Shown here piece after piece: positions 9,085 to 19,146 of a stretch of DNA of 64,000 bases (position 1 is its first letter; each line of letters opens with the position of its first letter). Location: contig NZ_JAKSYH010000248.1 of assembly GCF_022829295.1 (NCBI RefSeq), positions 52,829 through 116,828 of the forward strand. The letters are read 5' to 3'. Made by a program: the position numbers and the translations under genes. A model generated the notes under the pieces. It was not told the origin of the DNA. It searched no databases and was given only the letters and a program-made list of their open reading frames with translations. This DNA is from Methylobacterium sp. J-088 (GTDB lineage Bacteria > Pseudomonadota > Alphaproteobacteria > Rhizobiales > Beijerinckiaceae).

Positions 9085-9837
9085 ATGCGCCCCGCGCTGC
9101 TCGCCGTCCTGGCCACCCTCATGCTCCCCGTGCCGGTCTCGGCCGCGCCCGATCCGAGCCGGGACGTGTTGTGGGCGGCGCTGAAGACCTGCGTGCTGGC
9201 CAAGCGGCTCGCCAACCGGACCTTTCCGTGCCTCTCGGTGGATCTCGGCGACGGGGAGCGTCCGGGCACGGCGGTCCTGCGGGCGCCCGGAGAGCCGACC
9301 CACAGCGTCGTCATGCCGACCGACACCGTGGCGGGCTTGGAGGCGCCGGTGCTGCGGGGCCCGCGTGGGGCCGCCTACTGGCGGGCAGCGCTCGCGGCGC
9401 GCCCCTTCGTGTCGGATGTGTTCAAGGGAAAGCTCTCGCCCGACGCGGTGGGGTTGGCGGTCAACTCGGCCCGGGGCCGCAGCCAGGACCAGCTCCACAT
9501 CCACATCGACTGCCTGAAGCCCAGCGTGCTGGCGGCCCTAAAGGTCCACGGCCACCAGATTCAGCGGCGCTGGAGCCGTTTCCCGGTGCCGCTTGCGGGC
9601 GATCGCTACTACGCCCTGCGGGTGCCGGAGGCGGAGGCAGCGCGGTTCAACCCGTTCGCGGTCCTGCACACTCTGCCGGGCGCCCGGCCCGACCTGCACC
9701 GGACGAGTTTTGCGGCGGTGGCAACGCCGCCGGGCGATCCCGAGCCGGGCTTCATCCTGCTGGCCTACCGGGCGCCGAGCGCCAGCGCCGAGGACGTGAT
9801 GGACCACAGCTGCACGGTCGCGGACCGGGGCGCCTGA
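9085..9837 (+). CDS. cdh: CDP-diacylglycerol pyrophosphatase
   Basis: 250 residues. The start at 9085 is chosen because it has GGAAG upstream and begins a clean signal peptide (MRPALLAVLATLMLPVPVSAA); an in-frame ATG at 9046 would add 13 residues without making a better leader. The hallmark of the family is present: NSARGRSQDQLHIHIDCLKP, an HIT-like His-x-His motif, and the upstream MPTDTVAGLE(AP) segment. The family hydrolyses CDP-diacylglycerol to phosphatidate and CMP in the envelope. Cys residues at the N-terminus of the mature part (KTCVLA, FPCLSV) are also typical. It converges on the LysR gene with a seven-base gap. Confidence 0.85.
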   Translation: MRPALLAVLATLMLPVPVSAAPDPSRDVLWAALKTCVLAKRLANRTFPCLSVDLGDGERPGTAVLRAPGEPTHSVVMPTDTVAGLEAPVLRGPRGAAYWRAALAARPFVSDVFKGKLSPDAVGLAVNSARGRSQDQLHIHIDCLKPSVLAALKVHGHQIQRRWSRFPVPLAGDRYYALRVPEAEAARFNPFAVLHTLPGARPDLHRTSFAAVATPPGDPEPGFILLAYRAPSASAEDVMDHSCTVADRGA

Positions 9838-9844
9838 ACGATCC

Positions 9845-10744
9845 TCAGCCGGTCTGCGGCGGCAATGCGTCGATGAGCTGGCGCAGGAACGCCCGCACCG
9901 CCTTCGGCAGCCGCCGGTCGCGCATGGCCTGGACCTGGATGCCGCGGGCGAGGCCCGCCCGGGCGAGGATCGGCAGGCTCACCAGCTCGTTGAGCCGCAG
10001 GGGCGTCTGCACCGAGAGCGCCGACATCAGCGCCAGCCCGCGCGAGCGCCGCACGAAGGGCAGCAGCGTCGAGAGGGTGTTGGCGGTCAAAACCGGCTCG
10101 ACCGCGATGCCCTCCTGCACGCAGGCGGCATCGAAGGCTTGCCGCAGGGTCGTGTCCCGGGTCGTCAGCGCGACCGGATACGCAGCCAGATCGGCGAGGC
10201 GCAGGACTGAGGCGCCCGCCAGGGGATGGTCGGCGGCGGCGAGCACCCGCATTTCCACCTGCCCGTCATACAGCACCTCCACCTGCGCGGTGGGCGCCAG
10301 CGCGAAGGTGATCCCGAGATCGGCCTCCCCCACCGCCACCGTTTGGGTCACCTGCGCGGGCGGTAGGACCGTCACCTCGAAGCGGATGCCCGGATGGGCC
10401 GCGTGGAAGGCCGCGATGGCGTTCGGCACGATATCGAGGGCGAAGCCTTCGGCGCTCGCCACCCGGATCAGACCCCGGGCGAGCCCTTCGAGCTCCCGGA
10501 TCTCCGTGACGACCTGCTCGGCACGGAGCAGCACCTGATGGGCGTGCTGGGCCAGTAGCTCCCCGGCCGGGCTCGGCACCATGCCGCGCGGGCGCCGCTC
10601 GAACAGGACGCAGTCGAGTTCGGCCTCCAGGTTGCCGATCTGCCGGCTGATCGCCGAGGCCGCAACGTGGAGCTGCGCGGAGGCCGCAGCAATCGAGCCC
10701 GTGCGGGCCACGGCCAGGAAGTAGCGAAGGCCCGTCGTTTGCAC
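9845..10744 (-). CDS. LysR family transcriptional regulator
   Basis: 299 residues. The N-terminal winged helix-turn-helix is clear (RYFLAVARTGSIAAASAQLHVAASAISRQI split over residues 7-36, then LEAELDCVLFERR), followed by a periplasmic-binding-protein-like effector domain. Start is GTG at 10744 with AAGGTGGG upstream. It is divergently transcribed from the peptide-importer operon beginning at 10915, the classic arrangement for a LysR activator of that operon. The co-inducer is unknown; a peptide or N-acyl amino acid is plausible from the operon content. Confidence 0.9.
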   Translation of the reverse strand: MQTTGLRYFLAVARTGSIAAASAQLHVAASAISRQIGNLEAELDCVLFERRPRGMVPSPAGELLAQHAHQVLLRAEQVVTEIRELEGLARGLIRVASAEGFALDIVPNAIAAFHAAHPGIRFEVTVLPPAQVTQTVAVGEADLGITFALAPTAQVEVLYDGQVEMRVLAAADHPLAGASVLRLADLAAYPVALTTRDTTLRQAFDAACVQEGIAVEPVLTANTLSTLLPFVRRSRGLALMSALSVQTPLRLNELVSLPILARAGLARGIQVQAMRDRRLPKAVRAFLRQLIDALPPQTG

Positions 10745-10816
10745 TATCCCACCTTGATACCACTATACAACCACGTCCGTTGCCGATTTAGCAAGGCAGC
10801 GCTCGCCAAATTCTAC

Positions 10817-10840
10817 TTGTTGCGATCCCAGATGCACAAC
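10817..10840. promoter_or_regulatory. possible LysR operator between divergent genes
   Basis: In the 170-base divergent region lies TTGT-TGC ... GCACAA, an imperfect inverted repeat with the spacing usual for LysR (T-N11-A type) sites, between the LysR start and the binding-protein start at 10915. Weak, based on pattern only. Confidence 0.25.
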
Positions 10841-10914
10841 ATCATGGCAGGGTGAAAAAGGTGGCAGCCGCGGATTGCTCCGTGTGACCTGTCCACCGCG
10901 CCGTCGGAGCCTCC

Positions 10915-12447
10915 ATGCCGCTACGGACTCTCACCCGAGCCGCCACCTTGGCCGCCTCGCTCGCGACCCTGATCGCCGCGCATCCGGCGCTGGCCGGCAA
11001 GGCCGACGACACCCTGGTCTACGCGTCCGACAGCGAGCCCGAGAACGTCAGCCCGTACCACAACAGCGCCCGCGAGGGCGTGATCCTGGCCCGGAACTGC
11101 TGGGACACGCTGCTGTACCGCGACCCCAAGGACGGGTCCTACAAGCCGATGCTGGCCACCGCCTGGACCTGGGCGGACGATACGAGCCTCGATCTCACGA
11201 TCCGCGAGGGCGTGACCTTCCACAACGGCGACCCGCTCGGGCCGGAGGACGTGGCCTTCACGTTCAACTACGTGCTGACGCCGGAGGCCCGCACGGTCAC
11301 CCGCCAGAACGTCGACTGGATGAAGTCGGTGGAGGTCACCGGCCCGCATACAGTCCGCATCCACCTCAAGGCGCCGTTCCCGGCGGCGCTGGAATACCTC
11401 GCCGGCCCGACGCCGATCTTCCCGGCCACCTACTTCAAGACAGTGGGACTCGACGGTTTCGCCAAGGCGCCGGTCGGCAGCGGCCCGTACCGTATCACCA
11501 AGGTCGATAGCGGCCGCGGCGTCAACATGGAGCGGTTCGAGAAGTACTGGGCCGGTAGCCCCTTGGGGAAGCCGAAGATCGGCAAGCTGCAGTTCCGCGT
11601 CATCCCGGACGGCGAGAGCCGGATGGCCGAACTGATGACCGGCGGCGTCGACTGGATCTGGCGGGTGCCGAGCGATCAGGCCGAGCAGTTGCGCGCCGCC
11701 CCGAACATCACGGTGCTCAACTCCGAGACCATGCGGGTCGGCTTCCTGCAATTCGACACGCTCGGCCGTGCCAAGGAGAACTCGCCCCTCAAGGACGTCC
11801 GCGTCCGGCAGGCGATCTCCTACGCCATCGACCGCAAGGCGATGGTCGACAACCTCGTGCGCGGCGCCTCCCGGGTGATGAACGCCCTGTGCTTCGTCGA
11901 TCAGTTCGGCTGCACCGACCAGGGTGTGATGCGCTACCCCTACGACCCCGCCAAGGCCAAGGCACTGCTTAAGGAAGCCGGCTACGAGAAGGGCTTCGAG
12001 ATCGACCTCGGCGCCTATCGCGAGCGGGACTACGCCGAGGCGGTGATCGGCTATCTCGGCGCCGTCGGCATCAAGGTGCGACTCAATTACCTGCGCTACG
12101 CGGCCTTCCGGGACTCCCTGCGGGCCGGTAAGATCTCCATCGGCTACCAGACCTGGGGCTCGTTCTCGGTTCTCGACGTCTCGGCCTTCGACGGCGTGTA
12201 TTTCCGCGGCGGCGAGGAGGATCTGACCAAGGATCCACAGGTGATCGCCGACCTCCAGAAGGGCGACGGCTCCACCGATCCGGAGACCCGCAAGGCCGCC
12301 TACGCCAAGGCGCTCCAGCGGATCGCCGCCGAGGCCTACGCCCTGCCGATGTTCTCCTACTCGACCAACTACGCCTTCACGTCGGACCTGAACTTCACCG
12401 CTCAGCCCGACGAGGTGGCGCGCTTCTACGCGGCGTCGTGGAAGTGA
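10915..12447 (+). CDS. ABC transporter substrate-binding protein, family 5 (peptide/nickel type)
   Basis: 510 residues with a typical Sec signal peptide ending near HPALA-GK. The mature part has the SBP_bac_5 layout: DTLVYASDSEPENVSPY, the GVTFHNGDPLGPEDVAFTF signature that follows the first domain, VRQAISYAIDRKAMV, and a C-terminal AYALPMFSY segment. It should bind the substrate in the periplasm and deliver it to the permeases encoded downstream at 12690 and 13622. GGAG precedes the ATG. It is the first gene of an operon that also includes an M20 peptidase and a double ATPase, and is divergent from a LysR gene, so the ligand is probably a peptide or acylated amino acid. Confidence 0.9.
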   Translation: MPLRTLTRAATLAASLATLIAAHPALAGKADDTLVYASDSEPENVSPYHNSAREGVILARNCWDTLLYRDPKDGSYKPMLATAWTWADDTSLDLTIREGVTFHNGDPLGPEDVAFTFNYVLTPEARTVTRQNVDWMKSVEVTGPHTVRIHLKAPFPAALEYLAGPTPIFPATYFKTVGLDGFAKAPVGSGPYRITKVDSGRGVNMERFEKYWAGSPLGKPKIGKLQFRVIPDGESRMAELMTGGVDWIWRVPSDQAEQLRAAPNITVLNSETMRVGFLQFDTLGRAKENSPLKDVRVRQAISYAIDRKAMVDNLVRGASRVMNALCFVDQFGCTDQGVMRYPYDPAKAKALLKEAGYEKGFEIDLGAYRERDYAEAVIGYLGAVGIKVRLNYLRYAAFRDSLRAGKISIGYQTWGSFSVLDVSAFDGVYFRGGEEDLTKDPQVIADLQKGDGSTDPETRKAAYAKALQRIAAEAYALPMFSYSTNYAFTSDLNFTAQPDEVARFYAASWK

Positions 12448-12473
12448 GGGGGGCCGCCGCATCGCAACGGTCC

Positions 12474-12644
12474 CCCTCCCCCCTCTGCGGGGGAGGGTAC
12501 CCTGCGAAGCAGGGGGGGAGAGGGGAGCCCGGCTTCAGGATCCGGCGCAGCCTTCATGAAGGCCGATGTCTCCTCCGGCACCGTCGCTCCCCTCTCCCGA
12601 CCCGGCCTGACGGCCGGCCCACCCTCCCCCGCAGAGGGGGGAGG
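12474..12644. repeat. inverted pair of GC-rich palindromic repeats (REP-like)
   Basis: A 25-base element at 12474-12498 is repeated as its exact reverse complement at 12620-12644, about 120 bases away, within the gap between the binding-protein and permease genes. Each copy is itself nearly palindromic (CCCTCCCCCC...GGGGGAGGG). Similar elements occur at 26237-26391 and 36322-36350. In transcripts the pair could form a long stem separating the highly expressed binding protein from the permease genes. Confidence 0.75.
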
Positions 12645-12689
12645 GAGAACCCGCCGCGAGTTCCGCATCTCCAAAAGGAAGCCTGAGCC

Positions 12690-13607
12690 ATGCTGGTCTT
12701 CACGGTCCGGCGCATCCTGGTCGCCCTGGCGGTCGCCTTCACGGTGTCGGTGGCGAGCTTTCTGCTCCTCCACCTCTCGGGTGATCTCGCCACCGCGATC
12801 GCCGGGCCCGAGGCCACCGGACCGCAGATCGCCCAGATCCGCCAGGATTACGGGCTCGACCAGCCGATGCTGACCCAGTTCCTCACCTGGGGCTGGCGGG
12901 CGCTGCACCTCGATTTCGGCAATTCCTTCTACTTCCGCGAGCGGGTGATCGACCTGCTGGCCGCCCGCCTGCCGATCACTCTCTATCTCGGCTTCATCGC
13001 GCTGGCCGTGGCGTTGTTCGTGGCGATTCCGCTGGGCGTCGTCGCGGCCGTGAAGCGGGATACCTGGATCGACCGCACGGCGCTGGCCGTCTCGGTGCTC
13101 GGCCAGGCGATGCCGAGCTTCTGGTTCGGCCTGACGCTGATCCTGATCTTTTCCGTGAATCTCCGCTGGCTGCCGGTCTCAGGCAACGCCACGTGGAAGA
13201 ACTTCGTCCTGCCGGCGATCGCGCTGGGCTACTACGCGATGCCCGCCGTGATGCGGCTGACCCGCAACGGCATGCTGGAGGTGCTGGCCTCCGACTACGT
13301 CCGCACCGCCCGCGCCAAGGGCCTGCCGCCCAGAAAAATCCTGGTGCGCCATGCGCTCCGCAACGCCGTGATCCCGGTGATCGCCCTGTCGGCGGTGCAG
13401 TTCGGGTTCATGCTCGGCGGCTCGATCGTGATCGAGGCGGTGTTCTCGCTCCAGGGCCTCGGCCAGCTGGCCTGGGAATCCATCGCCCGCAACGACTTCC
13501 CCGTCGTCCAGGCGATCGTGCTGGTTCTGGCCATGATCTACATCGGCCTGACGCTCGCGGCCGACCTGCTGAACGCCTTCCTCGATCCGCGCCTGCGCCA
13601 GGCATGA
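12690..13607 (+). CDS. ABC transporter permease, DppB/OppB type
   Basis: 305 residues, six predicted membrane helices, starting with the characteristic MLVFTVRRILVAL amphipathic start. The cytoplasmic coupling loop is intact: LEVLASDYVRTARAKGLPPRKILVRHALRNA, the 'EAA' motif. AAAAGGAAG lies upstream of the ATG. It would form the membrane channel of a peptide importer with the next gene, whose start overlaps or nearly touches its stop codon, indicating translational coupling. Confidence 0.92.
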   Translation: MLVFTVRRILVALAVAFTVSVASFLLLHLSGDLATAIAGPEATGPQIAQIRQDYGLDQPMLTQFLTWGWRALHLDFGNSFYFRERVIDLLAARLPITLYLGFIALAVALFVAIPLGVVAAVKRDTWIDRTALAVSVLGQAMPSFWFGLTLILIFSVNLRWLPVSGNATWKNFVLPAIALGYYAMPAVMRLTRNGMLEVLASDYVRTARAKGLPPRKILVRHALRNAVIPVIALSAVQFGFMLGGSIVIEAVFSLQGLGQLAWESIARNDFPVVQAIVLVLAMIYIGLTLAADLLNAFLDPRLRQA

Positions 13608-13621
13608 GGATGGAGCCCGCC

Positions 13622-14557
13622 ATGAGCCTCCCCCCCGACACGGCGGCGCTCGCCGCCCCCGCCCTGCCCCCGGACGTGCCGATCGCCCTGGCGCCGGTGC
13701 CCTCCCCGACCCGCCTGATCCTGCGGCGGGGCCTGCGCCACACCGGCTTCCTGATCGGCGCCGGGATCCTCGGGCTGATCGTGCTGGCGGCGCTCGCCGC
13801 CCCGCTGATCGCCCCGCACGACCCCTACGCGCAGGATGTGTCCCGCCGCCTGATCCCGCCGATCTGGCAGGCCAAGGGCACCTGGGACCATGTGTTCGGC
13901 ACCGACAAGCTCGGCCGCGACTACCTCAGCCGCCTGCTCTATGGCGGCCAGATCTCCCTGCTGATCGGCCTCTCGGCGGCTTTGATCTCCGGGCTGATCG
14001 GCACGGTGCTCGGATTATGCGCCGGCTATTTCGGCGGCTGGGTCGATTCGGTGGTGAGCTACATCGTGACCACGCGGCTCGCCATGCCGGTGGTGCTGGT
14101 GGCGCTCGCCATGGCGGCGCTGGTCGGCGGCTCCCTGAAGGTGGTGGTGCTGGTGCTGGGCTTCCTGCTCTGGGACCGCTTCGCCGTGGTGACGCGCGCC
14201 GCCACCCAGCAGATCCGCAACCAGGATTTCGTCAGCGCGGCTCGGGCAGTCGGGCTCTCGGACCTGCGCATCATCGGCCAGGAAATCCTGCCCAACCTCA
14301 TGAACGCCCTGATCGTGGTGGCGACCCTGGAGATGGCCCACTCGATCCTGCTGGAGGCTGCCCTGTCGTTCCTCGGGCTCGGCGTGCAGCCGCCCCTGCC
14401 CTCCTGGGGCCTGATGATCGCCGAGGGCAAGCAGTACATGTTCTTCCAGCCCTGGGTGATCACCATCCCGGGCGTGGCGCTCCTCCTCCTCGTGCTGGCG
14501 ATCAACCTCTTGGGGGATGGCCTGCGCGACATCACGGCGCCCGAGGCGCGCCACTGA
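13622..14557 (+). CDS. ABC transporter permease, DppC/OppC type
   Basis: 311 residues with an N-terminal proline-rich tail, a first helix at about 40-60, the OppC_N motif region APHDPYAQD, FGTDKLGRDYLSRLLYGG, and the coupling loop QIRNQDFVSAARAVGLSDLRII. The ATG at 13622 has GGAG six bases upstream. An ATG at 13604 overlaps the previous stop (ATGA) and is an alternative start adding six residues. Partner of the DppB-type permease. Confidence 0.92.
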   Translation: MSLPPDTAALAAPALPPDVPIALAPVPSPTRLILRRGLRHTGFLIGAGILGLIVLAALAAPLIAPHDPYAQDVSRRLIPPIWQAKGTWDHVFGTDKLGRDYLSRLLYGGQISLLIGLSAALISGLIGTVLGLCAGYFGGWVDSVVSYIVTTRLAMPVVLVALAMAALVGGSLKVVVLVLGFLLWDRFAVVTRAATQQIRNQDFVSAARAVGLSDLRIIGQEILPNLMNALIVVATLEMAHSILLEAALSFLGLGVQPPLPSWGLMIAEGKQYMFFQPWVITIPGVALLLLVLAINLLGDGLRDITAPEARH

Positions 14558-14598
14558 CGATGCCCTCCGGCGAAGATCCGGGCGGCACGGCACCAAAA

Positions 14599-14614
14599 TG
14601 TTTCACGGGAAACA
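14599..14614. promoter_or_regulatory. parS-like ParB-binding site
   Basis: TGTTTCACGGGAAACA differs by one base from the bacterial parS consensus TGTTTCACGTGAAACA. It lies in the 60 bases between the permease stop and the peptidase start, overlapping the ribosome-binding area. The match could be functional ParB loading or chance; the mismatch falls in the central CG-flanking position and breaks perfect symmetry. Confidence 0.4.
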
Positions 14615-14618
14615 CACC

Positions 14619-16040
14619 ATGACGCGAGACGCCGCCATCGCGCGCGCCACCGACAGCTTCGATTCGGGCGCGTTCCTCGCCCTCCTGCGGGAGGCGGTGG
14701 CGATGCCCACCGAGAGCCAGGCCCCCGGCCAGGAGGCGGCTTTGCGCGCCTATCTCGATGCCTTCATCACGCCGCTGGTCACCCGGCTCGGCTTCGCGCC
14801 CCCAAAAGTCTTCGACAACCCGGATGGCGTGCACGGCCCGTTCCTGATCGCCGAGCGCCACGAGGGCGTCGACCTGCCGACCGTGCTGATCTACGGCCAC
14901 GGCGACACGGTGCGGGGCTACCCCGAGCAGTGGCGCGCGGGCCTCGGCCCCTGGGAGATCGTGGTCGAGGGCGACCGCTGGTACGGGCGCGGCACCGCCG
15001 ACAACAAGGGCCAGCACGTCCTCAACCTCGCGGCTCTGGAGCAGGTGATCGCGGCCCGCGACGGGCATCTGGGCTTCAACGTGAAGCTGCTGATCGAGAT
15101 GGGCGAGGAATCCGGCTCCCCGGGCCTGCGGCCGTTCTGCCGGGCTCAGGCGGAAGCGCTGCATTCCGACGTGCTGATCGCCTCGGACGGCCCCCGCCTC
15201 AACGGCGAGCGCCCAACCCTCTTCCTCGGCTCCCGCGGCGCCTACAATTTCGAACTGAGCCTCGATCTGCGGGAAGGCCCGCACCATTCCGGCAATTGGG
15301 GCGGCCTGTTGCGCAACCCCGGCACGGTGCTGGCCTCGGCCATCGCCTCGATGGTCGATGCGCGCGGCACCATCCTGGTCCAGGCCCTGCGGCCGCCGCC
15401 GATCCCCGAGGGCGTGCGCGCGGCTCTGGCCGATATCCGCGTCGGCGAGGACCCGACCGCGCCGAAGATCGATTCCGACTGGGGCGAGCCGGGCCTGAGT
15501 CCGGCCGAGCGGGTCTTCGCCTGGAACACCCTCGAAGTCCTGGCCTTCAAGACCGGCGATCCGGACGGGCCGCTCAATGCCGTGCCGCCCCACGCCAAGG
15601 CGACCCTGCAATTGCGCTTCGTGGTCGGCACCGATTGGCAGAATCTCATCCAGAACGTGCGCGCCCATCTCGACGCGCACGGCTTCCCGATGGTCGAGGT
15701 CCGGCCCGCCCGCGCCGCCGAGGTTTTCCAGGCGACCCGGCTCCCGGTGGAGGACCCTTGGGTCGAATGGGCCCTACAGTCGATCGAGGCGAGTTCCGGC
15801 AAAAAACCGGCGCTGCTGCCCAATCTCGGCGGCTCGCTGCCGAACGATGCGTTCTCGGAGATCCTGGGGTTGCCGACCCTCTGGGTGCCGCATTCCTATC
15901 CGGCCTGCCGCCAGCACGGGCCGGACGAGCACATGCTCGCCTCCGGCACCCGAGAGGGTCTGGCGATCATGGCTGGCCTGTTCTGGGATCTGGCCGAGGC
16001 CGGACCCGACATCCTCCGCCGCCGCACCGCGAGGGCCTGA
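14619..16040 (+). CDS. M20 family metallopeptidase
   Basis: 473 residues. Metal-binding motifs of the M20/ArgE/DapE/CPG2 family are visible in order: YGHGDTV (His and Asp), GRGTADNKGQ (bridging Asp), EMGEESGSPGL (catalytic and metal Glu), and a C-terminal RQHGPDEHM supplying the last His. The family hydrolyses dipeptides or N-acyl amino acids in the cytosol. Lying inside an importer operon, it most likely processes the imported substrate. The ATG at 14619 follows CGGGAAA; an in-frame ATG at 14598 has no ribosome site. The gene is four bases from the next gene. Confidence 0.9.
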   Translation: MTRDAAIARATDSFDSGAFLALLREAVAMPTESQAPGQEAALRAYLDAFITPLVTRLGFAPPKVFDNPDGVHGPFLIAERHEGVDLPTVLIYGHGDTVRGYPEQWRAGLGPWEIVVEGDRWYGRGTADNKGQHVLNLAALEQVIAARDGHLGFNVKLLIEMGEESGSPGLRPFCRAQAEALHSDVLIASDGPRLNGERPTLFLGSRGAYNFELSLDLREGPHHSGNWGGLLRNPGTVLASAIASMVDARGTILVQALRPPPIPEGVRAALADIRVGEDPTAPKIDSDWGEPGLSPAERVFAWNTLEVLAFKTGDPDGPLNAVPPHAKATLQLRFVVGTDWQNLIQNVRAHLDAHGFPMVEVRPARAAEVFQATRLPVEDPWVEWALQSIEASSGKKPALLPNLGGSLPNDAFSEILGLPTLWVPHSYPACRQHGPDEHMLASGTREGLAIMAGLFWDLAEAGPDILRRRTARA

Positions 16041-16043
16041 ACC

Positions 16044-17648
<1,605 letters not shown>

Positions 17649-17839
17649 GCGCCTCTCGAGCCAAAATCGGGCCCATCTGGGACGCTGAGACAAGTTTTTT
17701 GGACAGAGTTGCCCTGTCGAGAATCGGGCCTTTCGGTAGGATGGTGTCGTGTCGAGGGTCGAGCGCCCCCGGCGGATCCACGGCCGAACCCGCTATCCGT
17801 CCACGCTCGCACCTCGAACGCGGCCGGGATTCTTTCAGC

Positions 17840-18190
17840 GTGTCCACTTCAGACCAGCCCGACGATATCCGGCGATCCGCCAAGCGCGCCCTGCCGGAAG
17901 TGCCGCCCTCGCTGCGCCGCGGGGCCGACAAACGGGTCACGCGCTGGATCGGCGCGGGTCAGCGCAAGGTGGCACTGTCGGATGCGGAACCCGCGGGCCC
18001 GGTGATGCCGGGCGAAGTCATCAGGCTGAGCTGGGCCGACACCTTCGGTCGGCCCGCACGCCCCGATCTCGGTCGGTGGTTCCAGTCCGATCCGATGACC
18101 GCGCAGGTGCTGCCGTTCCGGAGCAGAGCGGATCGACAGAGCGCAGCGCGGCGCGACGCCGATCAGCCGTTCGTACCCGTCCGGCGCTGA
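17840..18190 (+). CDS. small hypothetical protein
   Basis: 116 residues from a GTG at 17840. The sequence is hydrophilic and basic (SAKRALPEVPPSLRRG, KRVTRWIGAG) with a C-terminal FRSRADRQSAARR segment; no motif or membrane helix. I recognise no family. The frame is open further upstream, but that part has the composition of noncoding DNA. Its 3' end overlaps the 3' end of the convergent mucR-like gene by 28 bases. It could be a false gene. Confidence 0.35.
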   Translation: MSTSDQPDDIRRSAKRALPEVPPSLRRGADKRVTRWIGAGQRKVALSDAEPAGPVMPGEVIRLSWADTFGRPARPDLGRWFQSDPMTAQVLPFRSRADRQSAARRDADQPFVPVRR

Positions 18191-18672
18191 TCGACCCGGC
18201 CGCCAGGGACGCCCAGGCCGATCGCCTTCGCAAGCGCTGAGCGCTGCGCGGCGTAGCCAGGAGCCGTCATCGGGTAATCCTCCGGCAGGCCGTAGCGCTC
18301 CCGGTACTGCTCGGGCGTCAGGCCGTGGGCGGTGAGATGGCGCTTCAGGGTCTTGTAGGACCGCCCGTCGATAAAGCTGGTGATACCGTCCTGCTGGACC
18401 GACTTGCGGATCTGCGCGGGCGTCGGCTGTTCGACCGGCGGCGCGGCCTCGACGGTGCGCGGCCCGCCGAGATTGTTCAGCGTCGCATGCACGCCCGCCA
18501 TCAGCTCGGGCAGTGCGGTCGGCGGGACGGGATTGTTCGAGACATAAGCCGCAACGATTTCGGCAGCGAGCTTGACGCGCTCGAGGGCAGTCTCTGGATT
18601 TCTTTCGGGCACAGCGCGAGTCCGATCAAATCTTTCAAGGGTGGCGTCGATGGTTCCAAAAGCAAAACCCAC
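18163..18672 (-). CDS. MucR/Ros family transcriptional regulator without the zinc-finger cysteine
   Basis: About 169 residues from GTG 18672, with another GTG at 18612 possible. The MucR N-terminal helix region LAAEIVAAYVSNNPVP and the C-terminal LKRHLTAHGLTPEQYRERYGLPEDYP pattern are unmistakable, ending ...ALAKAIGLG. In MucR and Ros the finger begins with Cys (YI.CLEDG or CLEC). Here the aligned residue is Ser 99 (DGITSFIDG), so only the two His (112, 116) of the finger remain. Zinc-free Ros/MucR members are known in Mesorhizobium. It probably binds AT-rich DNA as an H-NS-like oligomer; the AT-rich upstream region (18700-18850) is a likely site of autoregulation. Confidence 0.88.
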   Translation of the reverse strand: MGFAFGTIDATLERFDRTRAVPERNPETALERVKLAAEIVAAYVSNNPVPPTALPELMAGVHATLNNLGGPRTVEAAPPVEQPTPAQIRKSVQQDGITSFIDGRSYKTLKRHLTAHGLTPEQYRERYGLPEDYPMTAPGYAAQRSALAKAIGLGVPGGRVDQRRTGTNG

Positions 18673-19146
18673 GCTTGTGTCAAGACGTCCTTGACCGAAA
18701 TCCTGCCGAGAAGAGGGAAATTTAATTCATCTCGGCCGAAATTCAGCTGCGAATAAGATTATCCTCAAACGGTACAGCCATAAATCGAGGCTACTTATAG
18801 CATCATTGTTCGTCACTGACGCCCAATATCGTCTCGGCCTGTGCGTGGATCATTTTTTACGGGATGAGACCGTTCCGGACCGCGACGGAGGACGGAGGTG
18901 TGGATAGCGAATCGCGGTCGTTCGAGCGGCGCCGTTGATCGGACTTCGCGCGGTGGTGGGATCGGCCGGGGATCGCCCCGCGCGTTGACGCCCGGATCCG
19001 CCCCTGGGAAACCTCGGGCGCGGCGGCATCGCCGCTCAGGCCCACACCGTCGCACGCGCAGGCCGAGACCCGGTCAGATACACCGGGTCTGCGTCGCATT
19101 GCGGGGTCCGCTCCGGCGGGACGCGTTCTGCCGGGACCGGGCTATC
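18673..19146. other. intergenic region with AT-rich segment upstream of mucR-like gene
   Basis: About 470 bases. 18700-18850 is AT-rich and presumably holds the mucR-like promoter; the rest is GC-rich with no believable gene. Confidence 0.4.

Noticed and set aside
14598..14618. Alternative earlier start of the M20 peptidase that would translate the parS-like site
   Set aside because: No ribosome site precedes 14598, whereas GGGAAA precedes 14619.
17649..17700. T-run after the double ATPase gene as an intrinsic terminator
   Set aside because: The TTTTTT at about 17694 is separated from a very short CCC/GGG stem by more than ten bases.
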